From Chrysomallon squamiferum (taxonomy: Eukaryota > Mollusca > Gastropoda > Neomphalida > Peltospiridae): 64,000 nt of DNA. Positions 1-12,069 of the stretch are shown here, one piece after another. Numbering within the stretch: the stretch's first letter is position 1; the number at the start of each line of letters is the position of its first letter. Both the position numbers and the translations under genes were made by a program. The notes beneath the pieces were generated by a model. It worked only from the letters and a program-made list of their open reading frames with translations. It searched no databases and had not been told where the DNA came from. The DNA lies in assembly GCA_012295275.1 (NCBI GenBank), contig CM022665.1, forward strand, positions 38,135,933 to 38,199,932. The letters are read 5' to 3'.

Positions 1-141
1 TTCAACGACAAAAAAACAAAAAAAAAAGACAACTCTACCGAAGTTTGTCTAATGTATAACAAATTTCCTTTGCATTCTGTTGTCGGTATGTATAATATTA
101 TGACGTCAACAAGAGAAACTGCGTTATTCGAGATATACTAG

Positions 142-265
142 GTAAGTGGAAAGTCATGGTGTTTCGAGTTCTTGTAAAATAATTTGAAATGTCAGCTTGC
201 TACGATCGTTCAAGGACACTGTCAATGAGTACGTTAAATTTAATTATATTTTTATTTATTTTCAG
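142..265 (+). other. Candidate short intron upstream of TKFC
   Basis: The donor reads ACTAG|GTAAGT and the acceptor TTATTTTCAG, which are near-consensus sites 124 nt apart. The flanking sequence has no recognisable coding signal, so this may be an untranslated exon junction or chance. RNA-seq reads spanning 141/266 would decide. Confidence 0.2.
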
Positions 266-591
266 GTTACTCGTCAATTTGGTGTCATGAGTCAGGAATT
301 CGATATTCAGAAAATAAATATATGGCTCTTGACATGAACTAAATTTCGAAATTGGTATTTTATCAAACCGGGCATGAAGCTATAAAATATTCCAGTCAAC
401 ATCAATTTGGCAAACCATTAAAATTGGCGTCCAGTTCGGTTATCCGTTTTTCAAATTTGTTCTAATATTTCAGCTGACGCTTCTAAATTTAAACATTCGT
501 AAATACACAAATACACCCATACGAAAAGAACGAAAAACCAGAACAAAAAAGAAAAGAAGAATCAAGAGAAGAAACAAGAAAGAAAAATAAC

Positions 592-596
<5 letters not shown>

Positions 597-643
<47 letters not shown>
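597..643. repeat. (CT)n microsatellite
   Basis: An uninterrupted CT dinucleotide run of about 47 bp. The open frames crossing it in either direction encode only Arg-Glu or Leu-Ser repeats and are not genes. Confidence 0.95.
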
Positions 644-647
<4 letters not shown>

Positions 648-1454
648 GAAATAAAACGACTTTTAAAAGCATTTTGTTGCTTGGTTTTATTATTTTTCGC
701 TGACAATCAAATATTAAATGAAATATAACAATTTTATATACCATTCTGTTGTTTGTTTTCAATATTTTCTATAAACAACTGATATTAATCCAACAATTGC
801 TAATAAGATAATAAGAATAATTCATACTATGGAAAAGAATTATCCTGGTGGACTATTCGTCTTAGGTACAAAATATACAATATTTATATTAAGGGGTAAA
901 TATTATTTTTACATATCCCGTTTATATTTAAATTAATAACAAATTTAGTATGATGCACAGTGTTTCATACTCTAGCTTTTTCAAGGTATAATTGTAAATA
1001 AAGCAACTATAACATCATCCGAATTTATTGTCTTTCACAAATTAAAATAAACTTTTGCAAAAATGAAATACTGACTTAAATATATTAACCTGTCTGTACT
1101 TGGAACACTTGAAATAACGTACAGTAATTCACAGTTAAAGTACCCTTATCAGTGGAGCACTGTTTAGAATTAATGACCAATTATCTTTTTAATCTCTAAA
1201 GCGCATTAACCTTCTGACAGTTAAGTCTGTCGTAAACAAAAATAACATTATCTAAATGGGAAGAGTTGTCACCTAAGTGTGCTACTAAGATGTATACTTT
1301 TGTTCACTGACTCCATTGTTACTCGTTCGTGCAGTAAAAAAATCTCGATATTGTCTCATTCTCTTTCTCGTTTGTATGCCCTTGTTGCACGATGCAGACT
1401 TGTGCATATCTATCCACATCGTTTTGAGGTCAGTAGTTTATAACAATATTTAAG

Positions 1455-2230
1455 ATGGCTAGCGAACCTGTGAAAAAACTTATAAATACGGTGGAAGGAT
1501 GCGTGGACGACATGTTGGAGGGTTACGTGGCAGTAAACACTGGGGTCCAATTGCTCAAAGGTCACCGTATTGTCATACGCTGTGATGTAGAGCAGTATGT
1601 AAAATCTGGGAAGGTTGCCGTTCTGTGCGGGGGAGGTTCTGGGCACGAACCGGCACAGATGGGTATGTCGTTATTTATTTATTCATTTATTTATTTATTT
1701 ATTATTATTTATTTATTTTATTATTATTTTATTATTATTGTTTTATATTTTTTTATTATTATTTATTTACTAGCACTATAACATTATAGTAGTAGTCGTA
1801 GTAACAATAATCAGATGAACAGTGTAACTTATAACGTTAATTATTACTTTACATTTAAATATTTATTTGATATTTTTTTCTGAAAATAACTTTTTATTCC
1901 TAATTAAAACAAATTCCAAAGCTTTGAAATTTATCCAAATTACATATATTTTGAAATTTATATTGAGTGGGAAGCTCTTTTATATTGAATATTATTCTAA
2001 AAAAATATTATTTTTTTTATCACACTCTGAATGCAATTTTGATGCCTGTACCCATTTTTCTCTTTCTATAACCTTATTTATAAATAGGATTTTTTTAAAA
2101 ATAATTTTAGGATATGTAGGAAAGGGGATGCTTACAGCTTATGTTGCTGGATCGGTGTTTGCTTCTCCACCACCCCAGGAAATACTGTCAGCAATCAGAG
2201 CTGTTGCCAAGCACAACAAAGGTAAATATA

Positions 2231-2293
<63 letters not shown>

Positions 2294-2513
2294 ATAAATA
2301 TCTCACTTTTTTCTTAATGTACCTGTCTCTGTTGTAATAAATAATATTACGTTCAGTTTCCCAAAAGACCGGATAGCTCATACCACAGCTTTTTACAAAC
2401 CATTATTGGAGCATTAATGAACCAGACTGCGCAGTGAGAAGCTTTTATCACATCCGCCAGCTCCCAAGGTGAAAAAAAAAAAAAAAAGAAGAAAGGCAGG
2501 GAAAGTAAGACCA

Positions 2514-2558
<45 letters not shown>

Positions 2559-2892
2559 TGGAATAGCATAGAAAACTGAAAAGAGTCCTATTAAATATGT
2601 TGTTTTGGGGGGTTTGTTTTTTCAAGCTGGCTGTTTGTTGACTGTCGCTAACTACACGGGGGACAAGCTAAACTTCGGACTGGCTTTTGAGAAAGCGAGA
2701 CTGGAGGGTATAAAAATCGAAAAGATTATTATTGCTGACGACTGCGCTCTGACGTCACACGTGAACACTGCAGGAAGGAGGGGACTCGTTGGTTATGTTG
2801 TAATCAACAAGGTAACCATTCTGTTATTATTATTATTATTATTTTTTGTTGTTGTTGTTGCTGTTGTTGTTTTTTGTTTGGTTTTATTACAT

Positions 2893-2924
<32 letters not shown>

Positions 2925-3158
2925 TTACTATTATTTATTTATTTATTATTATAATTTTTTATGAGAATTTAATTGTGTTTTCTTTTTTAAATTACTACTT
3001 ATTTTGTTATATTATACATATATTTTTTTCCCAGATTGCTGGCGCTTTAGCAGAGGATGGTCGAAGTCTTGAGGAGATTGTTCAAATTACAAAAGATGCT
3101 ATTTCTAAAATGGGTACTGTTTTTCTTTTTCCACCTTCACTCACACCATTCTGTTTAT

Positions 3159-3237
<79 letters not shown>

Positions 3238-5627
3238 CTTATTATCAAAAACAAATTTGTATGTTTTGGAAAGTATCTTTGTTTGACATTTAGTCGTTAC
3301 TGAACGGTTGTCAAAAGCTGATAATGTAGTTAAACACAGCATGTTGAAATTAATAGAAGATTTATGCAATATGGATTAGCTTTAATCAACCATTGACATA
3401 AATTTTATATTTTCTAATAAATGATAGAAGTAAAATACTACTATTACCAACCATCGGTACCTATTTCTTTGAAGGAACGATTGGACTCAGTCTTAGTGCT
3501 TGCTCAATACCAGGATCCGGACCGTCATTTAGTCTGGGAACAGGACAGATGGAGTTAGGACTTGGTAAGGACTATTTCAGACTATTTAAGACTCATAATT
3601 AATTTCAGTAGCTGGCACCTTATCGTTTTACTGCTGTTTTTAAAATCGTAGGAAGACCATGATTAATAAATAACTAAATATAGAAATTATAGTTTAGTAA
3701 TATATAAAAAATATTATTCTGATATATGTAATTGAGTCTTATTTATAGGTGTTCATGGAGAAGCAGGTGTTAAAAGAATGAAGGTAGGTGTCGCCACTAT
3801 TACTTTCTCCTTCATATATATCGTCTGTCTCCAACAATAATTCGTTTGTAAATTACTCACAGCCAGTTGAAACAAAGTGTATTGTTTTTCATTTTCAGAT
3901 TAAAAAAATAATAATAATAAAAAAAATGTATTAAAACTTAATTTAAAAAAAAAAAAAAAAAAAAATATTAAAACAACATTTCTGTTTTGTTATAGGTTAC
4001 GTCTGCTAAAGAAGCCGTACAGATAATGTTAGACCACATGACCAACCCAGCCTCTTCTACACACCTCAGAATAAATTCAGGTAAATTAATTGTGTTTTTT
4101 TTTTTTCACAAATTTGTTTGTTTGTTGTTGTTGTTGTTAGTTAGGTTTTTTTTGGGGGGGGGGATTCGGGGTTGCATTTGTTAGGTTTTTTTTTTTTTTT
4201 TTTTTTGTCTTGCACCTGTATTGCTCTGTACTTTTATTTAGGAGATACAGTAGCATGTTTCCTCAACAATCTTGGCGGAACAACATTTCTGGAAATGAAC
4301 ATCCTCGCAAAAGAAATAATCGATTACTTACGTGAGTATTAATTCGTAATATTTCGTTAATATTTAAAAGTGTTGTTTTTCTTTTCTTTTCTTTTTTCCC
4401 TCTGGAATCCATATAATAAGTCTAAAGCATCTTTTAACACTGTGCTACTTTAAAAGTGACTATAATCAGAAACGTTACAATTGTTAAGAATATGTCATTT
4501 CAGACATCGTAGATAAGGCGTCAGATTTCTCTGACGCAGACACCAGAATAACAATGGCTTAGCCAGTTAAGAAACCGCTAAAAATGTACCCAAAGCATAA
4601 TCGTATCTGAAAAGGGGTCATTACTATTTATGGCTTGGATGATCTCAATCCAAAAGAAAAAAATACATATTTCATCCACGATATCCATTTGTCATAAATA
4701 TATAAACTGATTCGTGTAATTAAATCAGATTATTACATAACGATAATAGGCGATGAATGAATTACTTTTTTATCTTGTAGAATGCAAAACTGTGGTTGTA
4801 GATCGTTTTTACTCTGGACACATTGAGACTTCTTTGGAAATGCATGGAATTTCCATCACGATTGTTCTTCTGAACGACACACTCAAGCAATGTCTTGGTG
4901 CGTTATAACATATAAAATATTTCGTTATTGTGTTACAAAGTGCCGCTATAACCTAGTTCTAATTTTCTTATCAGAATTAGCTCAGATACTGTAGCAGTGG
5001 ACATTCAGAGCAAGGATTCTGGTTCAGATCGTCCCAGCAAATTTTGAATAAACTATTTGAAGTTAACGCAGGAATCACAAATAAATAAATGAATGTGTGT
5101 GTGTATGTATATATATATAATTAACATTTATAATTATACTTCTGTTCTTGTGACTAGATGCTCCCACGGATGTCCCTCACTGGCCAAGACCACTTCTTCC
5201 CCATGGAGTCAGGAACCGTCAGTCCCCACCCCTCTTGAACTACCCTACGTAGAACAAAGTACAACAGAAGTAATAACAAAAGCGACCTGTTGTTTTGGAG
5301 ATGGTTTGTAAATGGTTCAGATTTGTGCAGATATTTAAATCATGTAAATAAAATCACATTTACTGAAGTAAAAAAACTTCCTTCTCCTTCCATTTTAATT
5401 AATTACATTTGAAAAAAAATGGCTATTTATTCAATCTTACGTTATGCAGTTGACAAGCTCTTTTATGTTGATTTTAGCATACTCTAATAATCTGTTATGA
5501 GACACAGAATTTTATAATTTTTCTAATTAATTTAGCTAATACCGAACACACATATATTTGTGTATCTAATTATGTATGTATGAATGTATAAATGTATGGT
5601 ATAGATGAATGTATGTATGTGTGTGTG

Positions 5628-5667
<40 letters not shown>

Positions 5668-6074
5668 TGTGTGTTGTTGTGTGTGTGTGTGAACATATTG
5701 TACTTTGGTTTAAACTGTTTTGTTATTTATTTAGTAGAAGCATCTTTAACATACGACGCTGTCAAACATGCCTGTGAGAGACTGATTGAAGACGAGGCGA
5801 GACTAAACTTATTGGACACAGAGGGTGGGGATGGTGACACGGGCAGTACCCTGGCTAGAGGCGCTCAAGGTATGTTTTGTTTTTCATACTCAGTGTGTGT
5901 GCGTGCGTTTTCCGTGTAAATGCCTCTGTGGTAAAAAAAAATAATAATAATAATAAAAAAAAAAAAAAAACAGAACCAAAACCAGCCAAAAACAACCTTT
6001 AATTTTTAAATTACAGTACGTTTATATCAAAAATAAAATAGTGAAAACTATTGTTTGAAATGCTATTTAAAAAA

Positions 6075-6106
<32 letters not shown>

Positions 6107-6146
6107 CATAATTGAAAATAATAACAATTCTATGTAATACCTTAGC

Positions 6147-6189
<43 letters not shown>

Positions 6190-6598
6190 GTAATACCTTC
6201 TTCCCCGATTACTTGTTTATAATATTAAGGTTATTGGCACCCTTTTGTATCCAACTTATTAAGTGATTCATAAAATATTATTATTATTTTTAATTCTACA
6301 GAAATTCTGAAGCGGTTGGGAAACAAGAGCAATCCGGGACTGCCGATTAACAATCCATGTTCTTTGTCCTTCACCTTGGCGAACATTGCCGAAAATCACA
6401 TGGGTGGAGCTTCGGGCGCTGTTTGTTTTATTATTTAATTCCGATTTGTCGAATCAATATCGTTCATTACTAGGTTGTTACTGCTGCTGTTGTTATACTA
6501 CTACTGTTATTGTTATTATTTTTAAAATTATTTTTGTTGCTCTTGCCGTCGTTATTACTATTACTCAGTTTATTATTGTAGTCAATGACGTCGTCGTT

Positions 6599-6658
<60 letters not shown>

Positions 6659-6988
6659 TCAGCTATACGGTTTAATGTTCACTGCTGCTTCTGTCTGTCT
6701 GTCCAGTGATTTGTCGGTTAAAACGTGGAGTTCTGTTTTCAGAGAAATTATCAACATTATAAAGAGGTACTACAGGTTTTCTGAAAACAGAAAATCTATT
6801 TGACCGCATAGTATATTATGTTAGACAATGTTTGTGCTTCATAGGTAAAAATATTTATCTTGGTAAAAAATATCAGGCGAAATCAAGGGTATTGGTGTAT
6901 GACAAAGCAAACTTAAATGTGTAGTTTTGTGTTGGAATCATGGTAAAAATTACGAGTCCCAACCTAAAAAACAGAAATATATTATTTC

Positions 6989-7019
<31 letters not shown>

Positions 7020-7637
7020 ATACATATATTATTTAGTTAAATTGAAGTGCCTGTGCATTGCAGCAAAATTAATCATTTATACATAAACGTTTTGTTATAA
7101 CAGAAGTTAGGCGCTAGTAATGTTTTTAAGAATTATATGTATTTTTATTTTAGATACGGTGGTGCAGAACCGGGTGATCGAACCATGGTATGTTTGTTCC
7201 GTATTTGTTGATTGTTTTGTGTGGGGGAAGATTGCAGGTTCTGGTGACATTTGCATTATCACCAAAAAATAAATTTCACAAATTATTGTCGTGAAAAAAA
7301 AAAAAATAATAATAATAATAATAATAAAACAGAAATAAAAACCTTTAACAAATTATAAATGTGTGTATCTGTTTCTTCATATATATATATATATATAAAA
7401 AATATATGCGACTGGGTTTTTTTTTTTCATTTTATTTACTTATATGTGTATATGATGCATACGTTTTTCGTACGTAGATAATTCTAAAGTGTTTAAATAT
7501 CAATATTTATATTCTACAGTTGGATCCACTTAGTGCTGCCAGTAAAGTGTTTTCTGGGAGAATACAAAATATGTCAGCAGTGGAGTCCTACAAGGAAGCA
7601 GTATTGGTGGGTTTCGTTTTATGACAAAATTAGAAAT

Positions 7638-7712
<75 letters not shown>

Positions 7713-7833
7713 AATAGTATTGTTGTTTTGTGGAGGAGTGGCTTGTGGCGTTGTTGTTTTTTTATTTGTTGTTGTGTTGTTCTTTTTTCTTTTAATCTTT
7801 TAATAAATGTAAATGATTTATTTCTTATTTTGT

Positions 7834-7885
<52 letters not shown>

Positions 7886-8304
7886 TTTATCCATTTTAAA
7901 AGTAGTGGTTGTTATTAACTGTACCTATTAGCTCTAAACTCACGGGCATTTCTTTGTTAGCCGAGCTGTATACTAGATCTTTATGGTGTATCCTGGTTCT
8001 AATTATCTAGTCAAAGTATTCAATAAACTGTAAGACCCGTCACAGGAACCGTAGTATCCTTAGTATACCAAGGTGTAATTAAGACATCCAATGATGCAAC
8101 CCATTAATTTCTATTATCATATCTTTGTTAATCGTATTTAACTTTCATTTCCAGGCCGCAGAGAAAGCAGCAACGGAGACTGCGCATTTACCAGCACGCG
8201 CCGGACGAGCCAGTTACGTTAACCCAGACCTTCTCAAGCAGCCTGACCCTGGGGCAATGGGTGTAGCCATATGGATGAGAGCTATCCTCGACATACTTAA
8301 TTAA
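1455..8304 (+). CDS. TKFC: Triokinase/FMN cyclase (dihydroxyacetone kinase), 16 coding exons
   Basis: In animals this enzyme phosphorylates dihydroxyacetone and glyceraldehyde with ATP in cytosolic fructose metabolism, and it also splits FAD to cyclic FMN. Exons seen: 1455-1662, 2111-2221, 2627-2811, 3035-3113, 3475-3564, 3749-3783, 3996-4080, 4242-4331, 4781-4897, 5158-5303, 5735-5869, 6302-6420, 6663-6766, 7154-7187, 7520-7606, 8155-8304. All introns are GT/AG and every phase agrees except inside exon 10. The product is about 591 aa; the human enzyme has 575. The DhaK half covers roughly residues 1-345: GGGSGHEP at 59-66, [11 protein letters not shown] in exon 3, and GVHGEAG with the substrate-binding His near residue 227 (human His221). 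The DhaL half covers roughly 385-591: LD followed by GGDGDTGST supplies the Mg-binding Asp residues (about 410, 415, 417), then MGGASGALYGL, PGDRTMLD and GRASYVNPD. The start ATG has A at -3, G at +4 and an in-frame stop 21 nt upstream. Stop TAA is at 8302-8304. Confidence 0.96.
2235..2290. repeat. (CT)n in TKFC intron 2
   Basis: A pure CT run that starts about 13 nt downstream of the exon 2 donor (AAAG|GTAAAT). Confidence 0.95.
2517..2552. repeat. (TAA)n in TKFC intron 2
   Basis: An AAT/TAA trinucleotide run between the (CT)n tract and exon 3. The minus-strand poly-leucine open frame over it is a shadow. Confidence 0.9.
3162..3235. repeat. (GA)n in TKFC intron 4
   Basis: A pure GA run of about 74 bp, 48 nt downstream of the exon 4 donor. 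It is the reverse complement of the intron 2 (CT)n tract on the same transcript. Confidence 0.95.
5158..5303 (+). CDS. TKFC: TKFC exon 10 (DhaK-DhaL linker) with a frame break
   Basis: The exon enters in phase with exon 9 and reads [18 protein letters not shown], a typical end of the DhaK domain, then meets TAG at 5250-5252. A second frame, offset by one missing base, is open from about 5219 to 5303 and exits through G|GTTTGT in the phase that exon 11 needs. A one-base loss in the C-rich stretch at 5223-5232 would explain both. Alternatively a weaker donor at 5218 (AACC|GTCAGT) joins exon 11 directly in frame, giving a protein of 562 aa with a shorter linker. I favour a one-base deletion or assembly error but cannot exclude the short splice form. 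Confidence 0.6.
5619..5693. repeat. (GT)n in TKFC intron 10
   Basis: An interrupted TG/GT microsatellite ending about 40 nt before the exon 11 acceptor. Confidence 0.9.
5731..5739 (+). promoter_or_regulatory. TKFC: NAGNAG tandem splice acceptor of TKFC exon 11
   Basis: The acceptor reads TTTAGTAGAAG. Using the first AG (5733-5734) adds a codon completed by TA; using the second (5736-5737) removes exactly one residue. Both keep the frame into the DhaL domain. Tandem acceptors of this kind commonly yield two mRNAs differing by 3 nt. Confidence 0.6.
6149..6185. repeat. (AT)n in TKFC intron 11
   Basis: An AT dinucleotide run in an A-rich intron. Confidence 0.9.
6603..6657. repeat. (TTA)n next to TKFC exon 13
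   Basis: A TTA trinucleotide run reaching almost to the CAG acceptor at 6660-6662, so it also serves as the polypyrimidine-poor lead of that acceptor. Confidence 0.9.
7641..7709. repeat. (CT)n in TKFC intron 15
   Basis: A CT run of about 69 bp starting 35 nt after the exon 15 donor (TTG|GTGGGT). Confidence 0.95.
7836..7884. repeat. (CA)n in TKFC intron 15
   Basis: A CA run of about 49 bp in the same intron. CA repeats downstream of a donor are known hnRNP L binding sites in vertebrates; relevance here is inference. Confidence 0.95.
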
Positions 8305-8338
8305 ACAGTCAGCTACTGCTAAGATGAAAGATACGCAG

Positions 8339-8360
8339 ACCAATTCATTTTTTAATTGGT
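8339..8360 (+). other. Small hairpin in TKFC 3' UTR
   Basis: ACCAATT at 8339-8345 and AATTGGT at 8354-8360 form a 7-bp stem with an 8-nt loop, 35 nt after the stop codon. No known motif; it may be chance in AT-rich DNA. Confidence 0.25.
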
Positions 8361-8552
8361 TTAAAACGACTTTTTAACGACGCACATTAGCCTAATGAGC
8401 GATCGGCTTATGTCTGATCTTTTGTTACTACGTCAGGTCGTTGGTTAATTATTTAATAGTCCGGTTCATTTTGATATTTGGAAAAAGTAAGTGTACCGTT
8501 TTATTTGATGTCCTGTTACATAACACAGGTTCACGAACAAAACATTTCGGAA

Positions 8553-8558
8553 AATAAA
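8553..8558 (+). terminator. Candidate TKFC poly(A) signal
   Basis: This is the first AATAAA after the stop codon, 249 nt downstream. A second AATAAA lies at 8788-8793. Either could end the transcript. Confidence 0.5.
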
Positions 8559-8787
8559 AAATCAGTTTAAAGCTTTAAATTAATTAGTAATTCTTTCGAT
8601 ATACGTACTAAAACTTTTTAATGCAAATTAATACTGTAGATTTATTCAGTCTGTGAACTGACAAATAGTATCATTTGATTTTATGTTGCCTATCCTTTTC
8701 AATTTTCTGAATTGTTCCGTATGTAACTGTTGATAGCAGCTGGTTATACACACAGTTTAGTATCAATGGTTTTTATTTTTACAGTAT

Positions 8788-8793
8788 AATAAA
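8788..8793 (+). terminator. Alternative TKFC poly(A) signal
   Basis: AATAAA, giving a 3' UTR of about 500 nt if used instead of the proximal signal at 8553. Confidence 0.35.
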
Positions 8794-8799
8794 TAAATT

Positions 8800-11700
8800 A
8801 AATGGAGAATTATTTCGTTTCGGTGGTCCCTAATAAACTATATAAAAGTATTAGTCGTGTCTCGTTTTCTGTTAATAATTTTTTCAATGATTTCATCAGT
8901 TTTATTTTATTTTATTTTTTTTTATTTTTTTATTTTTTTACTTTGCCGCTGTTGATTTTTTTTAGTTTTGCTCTTACATATTATGCTTACAATATTTTGC
9001 GACAGTTTGAAATATGTGTTTTTATTTATTTATTTTTTTTTTTTATTTTTTTTTTTTTTTAAATCACTACATACAACACTGAATCAAAGAGCAAAATATT
9101 CTCCTAATTATAGAATGATGTCACCTCAAAAATATATTTTTATAAATAAATAAATAAGTTAACATTTCATAAATGCCTTAATTACTATAATGCGTTGATG
9201 TACTGGCCATTGAATTATTAAGTACAATTTCACTGATGACTATAAATGTTTTCATTTGTTACTAATACCGAACGCATATTACAAATAATACGTTATTCCA
9301 ATTATGAATCAGAAAAACAGTGTATCATCTCAATTTATTATTTAGCACGGCTGTTTTCAATTTTATTAATGTCTATGTTTAGTGTGGAAACACATAACCA
9401 AGAAAGACTGAGTTCACATATTTTCTGCCAAGAAGAACGATTCGAAATCAGAGAATAAAGTATGTTATTAGACTCTTCAAATTCTAATACTGCTTATTAT
9501 AAAGTTTTCAACTCTAATAATAATATTTCAATTCATAAAAATGAAAATAAAAATTTAATGTATATAATTGCTTGCGTGCGTGCGTGCGTGTAAAATATTG
9601 CATATATAGTTATTATTTTACTGCAGCAGTAACAGTATGGTTTTTATTATTGTTGTGGTCGTTGTATTATTTTGTTGTTATTATTATTGTTGTTGTTGTT
9701 GCAGCAGCTGCTGCTGTTGTTGTTTAAATTTGATCTGTTGCATGGAAACCTATGCCTGTGACAGATACGTGGGATATTTGTAATGTTACACTTCCTGACT
9801 GCTCTAACCTGAACGACAAGGATGCAAGTTCACAACTTTAACGCCAACCAGGATGTGCTTAGAGTATCGTATTTTCATTACTTACGTGTAATCTGTTTGT
9901 GACATCAACTTTCCGTTTATCCCTCTTGTGACGCAGCTACAGGATCATCATCAGCTTATGATTGTATGTCAGCTATTTGCGAAAAATAGACTTTTTTCCA
10001 TGATTCAGTAATCTGTTGTTATTGTAGGAATCTGAACGAGACTGTTAAATGATGCGTGTAAAAAAAAAAAAAAAAAAAAAAAAGATCCCTTGTTATTCAT
10101 GTTAGACCATCTCTGCAGCGGTTGTCCTTTCTTACGTCATAAGTCTGTCTCATTTGAAATTAATATTAATTTGGTTTGATGACACCTCAATTATTGGTCA
10201 AAATTTATTAGAGACAAGATGTTTTGTTTTTTTTCGTTGTGCGATGCGGATATTTGTTGTTGTTGTTTTTAATATGCTTGTTTCGTTATTGTTTTTTTTT
10301 TTTTTTTATTTTTTCAGTGGGGTTTTCAGGAAGGTGTTGTTGTTAGTAATGTTGAAGGGTTCCGTGAGGGGTATTTTCGATGTTACAAGAAAAAAAAAAA
10401 AAAAAAAATCCACTCCTACATTTACAAATAACGGTATTATTAACGAGCATCGGAACTTTAGCATAAACAGTAAAGCACGTATGACTGACTCTCTATTGAC
10501 AAAACGCGACTGTTGTAACACACAGCGTAGTGACGAGACTAGATCTTCTGACCCACACCACAACAGTCTGGATTTCTAACCACTAAACCACAACCTACTC
10601 TTGACTCATTTGAGGAAAATGACTGTGTTATTGAAAATACGTCACCAATCTGATGATCAACAAACCGATGAACTTTGGACAGCGTTTGTCATCGTCAAAA
10701 GATGTTTGAAAGTATTTCGTCTGGTCTTCAGAAAGGTCCTTCATACAAAAATGACCCCACGCGCCTCCAGCTTCAGCCCTGTAACCACGACCATCACGCT
10801 TGAACGATCAAAGGGCGACGCCATACGCGAGGCATAAACCGACAAATTTGTTTATTTGTTTGTGCGTGTTAATATCTAGGACATTGTCCTTCGTCTCGTA
10901 ATTGGCATACCAACAATAAATTGTCTTGTTTTTCTTGTTATTAGAGTTACGTAACAGAGGTGGTTTCTGAAGCATAATAGAAAGATGTGTTAAAAACAAG
11001 TTTGAAACATTTTGGCGATGAAACATATCGTGAGAAACTTTACATGTTTTAACAGTTAACACTTAGATACAGTATAATATTTTTTTTTTTTTTTTTTCTT
11101 TCAGGGTTTTAAATAATGGTTTCTGAACGGTTGTGAATTACAATGTAGCAAGATAATCTGATGTTGCTGATAAACCTCTGTTTGGAAAGAAAGAAAGAAA
11201 AGAGAATAGAGAGAAGAAGCCGTTGAGACAGAAAGAAGTGAAAGACAAGCAGTCAGACAAAGGGCATGCAGAAAATTACAGATAATCCAGGATTAAGATA
11301 ACAAACAGCAAGAAAGGGAATTAACCACATAATCTATCCAGCTTGACTTATAATTTATAATTAATATTACATCCATAATTTTTGTTAAAATAATTCATCT
11401 AATAGTAACAACAGTAATAATGTACAACCATAACAATACAGTGTTTTTAACTTTGCTCTTCATCGTATAAAGTTAACTGTAATTTCTATAGCAGTTTTGA
11501 GAATAGCCAACGCCCTAGTACTGATTTATCGAAGCCTTGTTTTAGTTTGTCCTTTGTATGAGAAGATACATACAAAAAACACATACTTGATGCTATTTTA
11601 AAGTAGCCTAACGGCAGCTAGCTTATTCTGTCTCTGACTCTATGGTTTTTAACTCTTTATATGGTATAACGTCAAATTACTGTAGATTCTTAAAAATGTT

Positions 11701-12037
11701 CGTTGGGAAGTAAAACTTTTCTTTTTCTTCATAACTTTAAAATGCGGTGACAAACAGCAAGAAGAGAAACGGCATATGAGATAAACAATAAAATAATTAA
11801 TTACTGTGTACACATTTATTAAACCTACTGGTAACAGTAGACGTATTAATTGTGACTATCCCAGACATAATTTTTAACCGTATAAATATTGTTTCAGCTC
11901 TTGGTTTTGTTTTTCTGTATTAGCGCATGACATAAATGCTGCGAGTGTTGTAAACTGGGTTATATATTAAATATTACAATATCCTGCTTAACACGACGTA
12001 ATATCGTAGACGTTAGCAAAACACAAATAAAATAAAT

Positions 12038-12069
<32 letters not shown>

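Larger units (their letters stand above)
1..1454. other. Upstream region of TKFC, no confirmed gene
   Basis: AT-rich DNA with a (CT)n tract at 597-643. A good splice donor (AG|GTAAGT, GT at 142-143) and a polypyrimidine tract ending in TTTTCAG (AG at 264-265) could bound a 124-nt intron. The sequence after it is open for about 23 codons and stops near 338, so this could be the tail of an upstream gene or a 5' UTR exon, but it matches nothing I know. The last 150 bases before the TKFC start contain no TATA box. An in-frame TAG at 1434-1436 closes the TKFC frame upstream, which supports the ATG at 1455. Confidence 0.4.

Noticed and set aside
470-762. Open frames with Arg-Glu runs on the minus strand
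   Set aside because: They are produced by the (CT)n microsatellite and have no start context, domain or splice support.
8355-8440. TTTTTAACGACGCAC and ATCGGCTTATGTCTGA resembling a molluscan SINE body
   Set aside because: Only short, scattered similarity; it lies in the TKFC 3' UTR and the order of blocks is incomplete.
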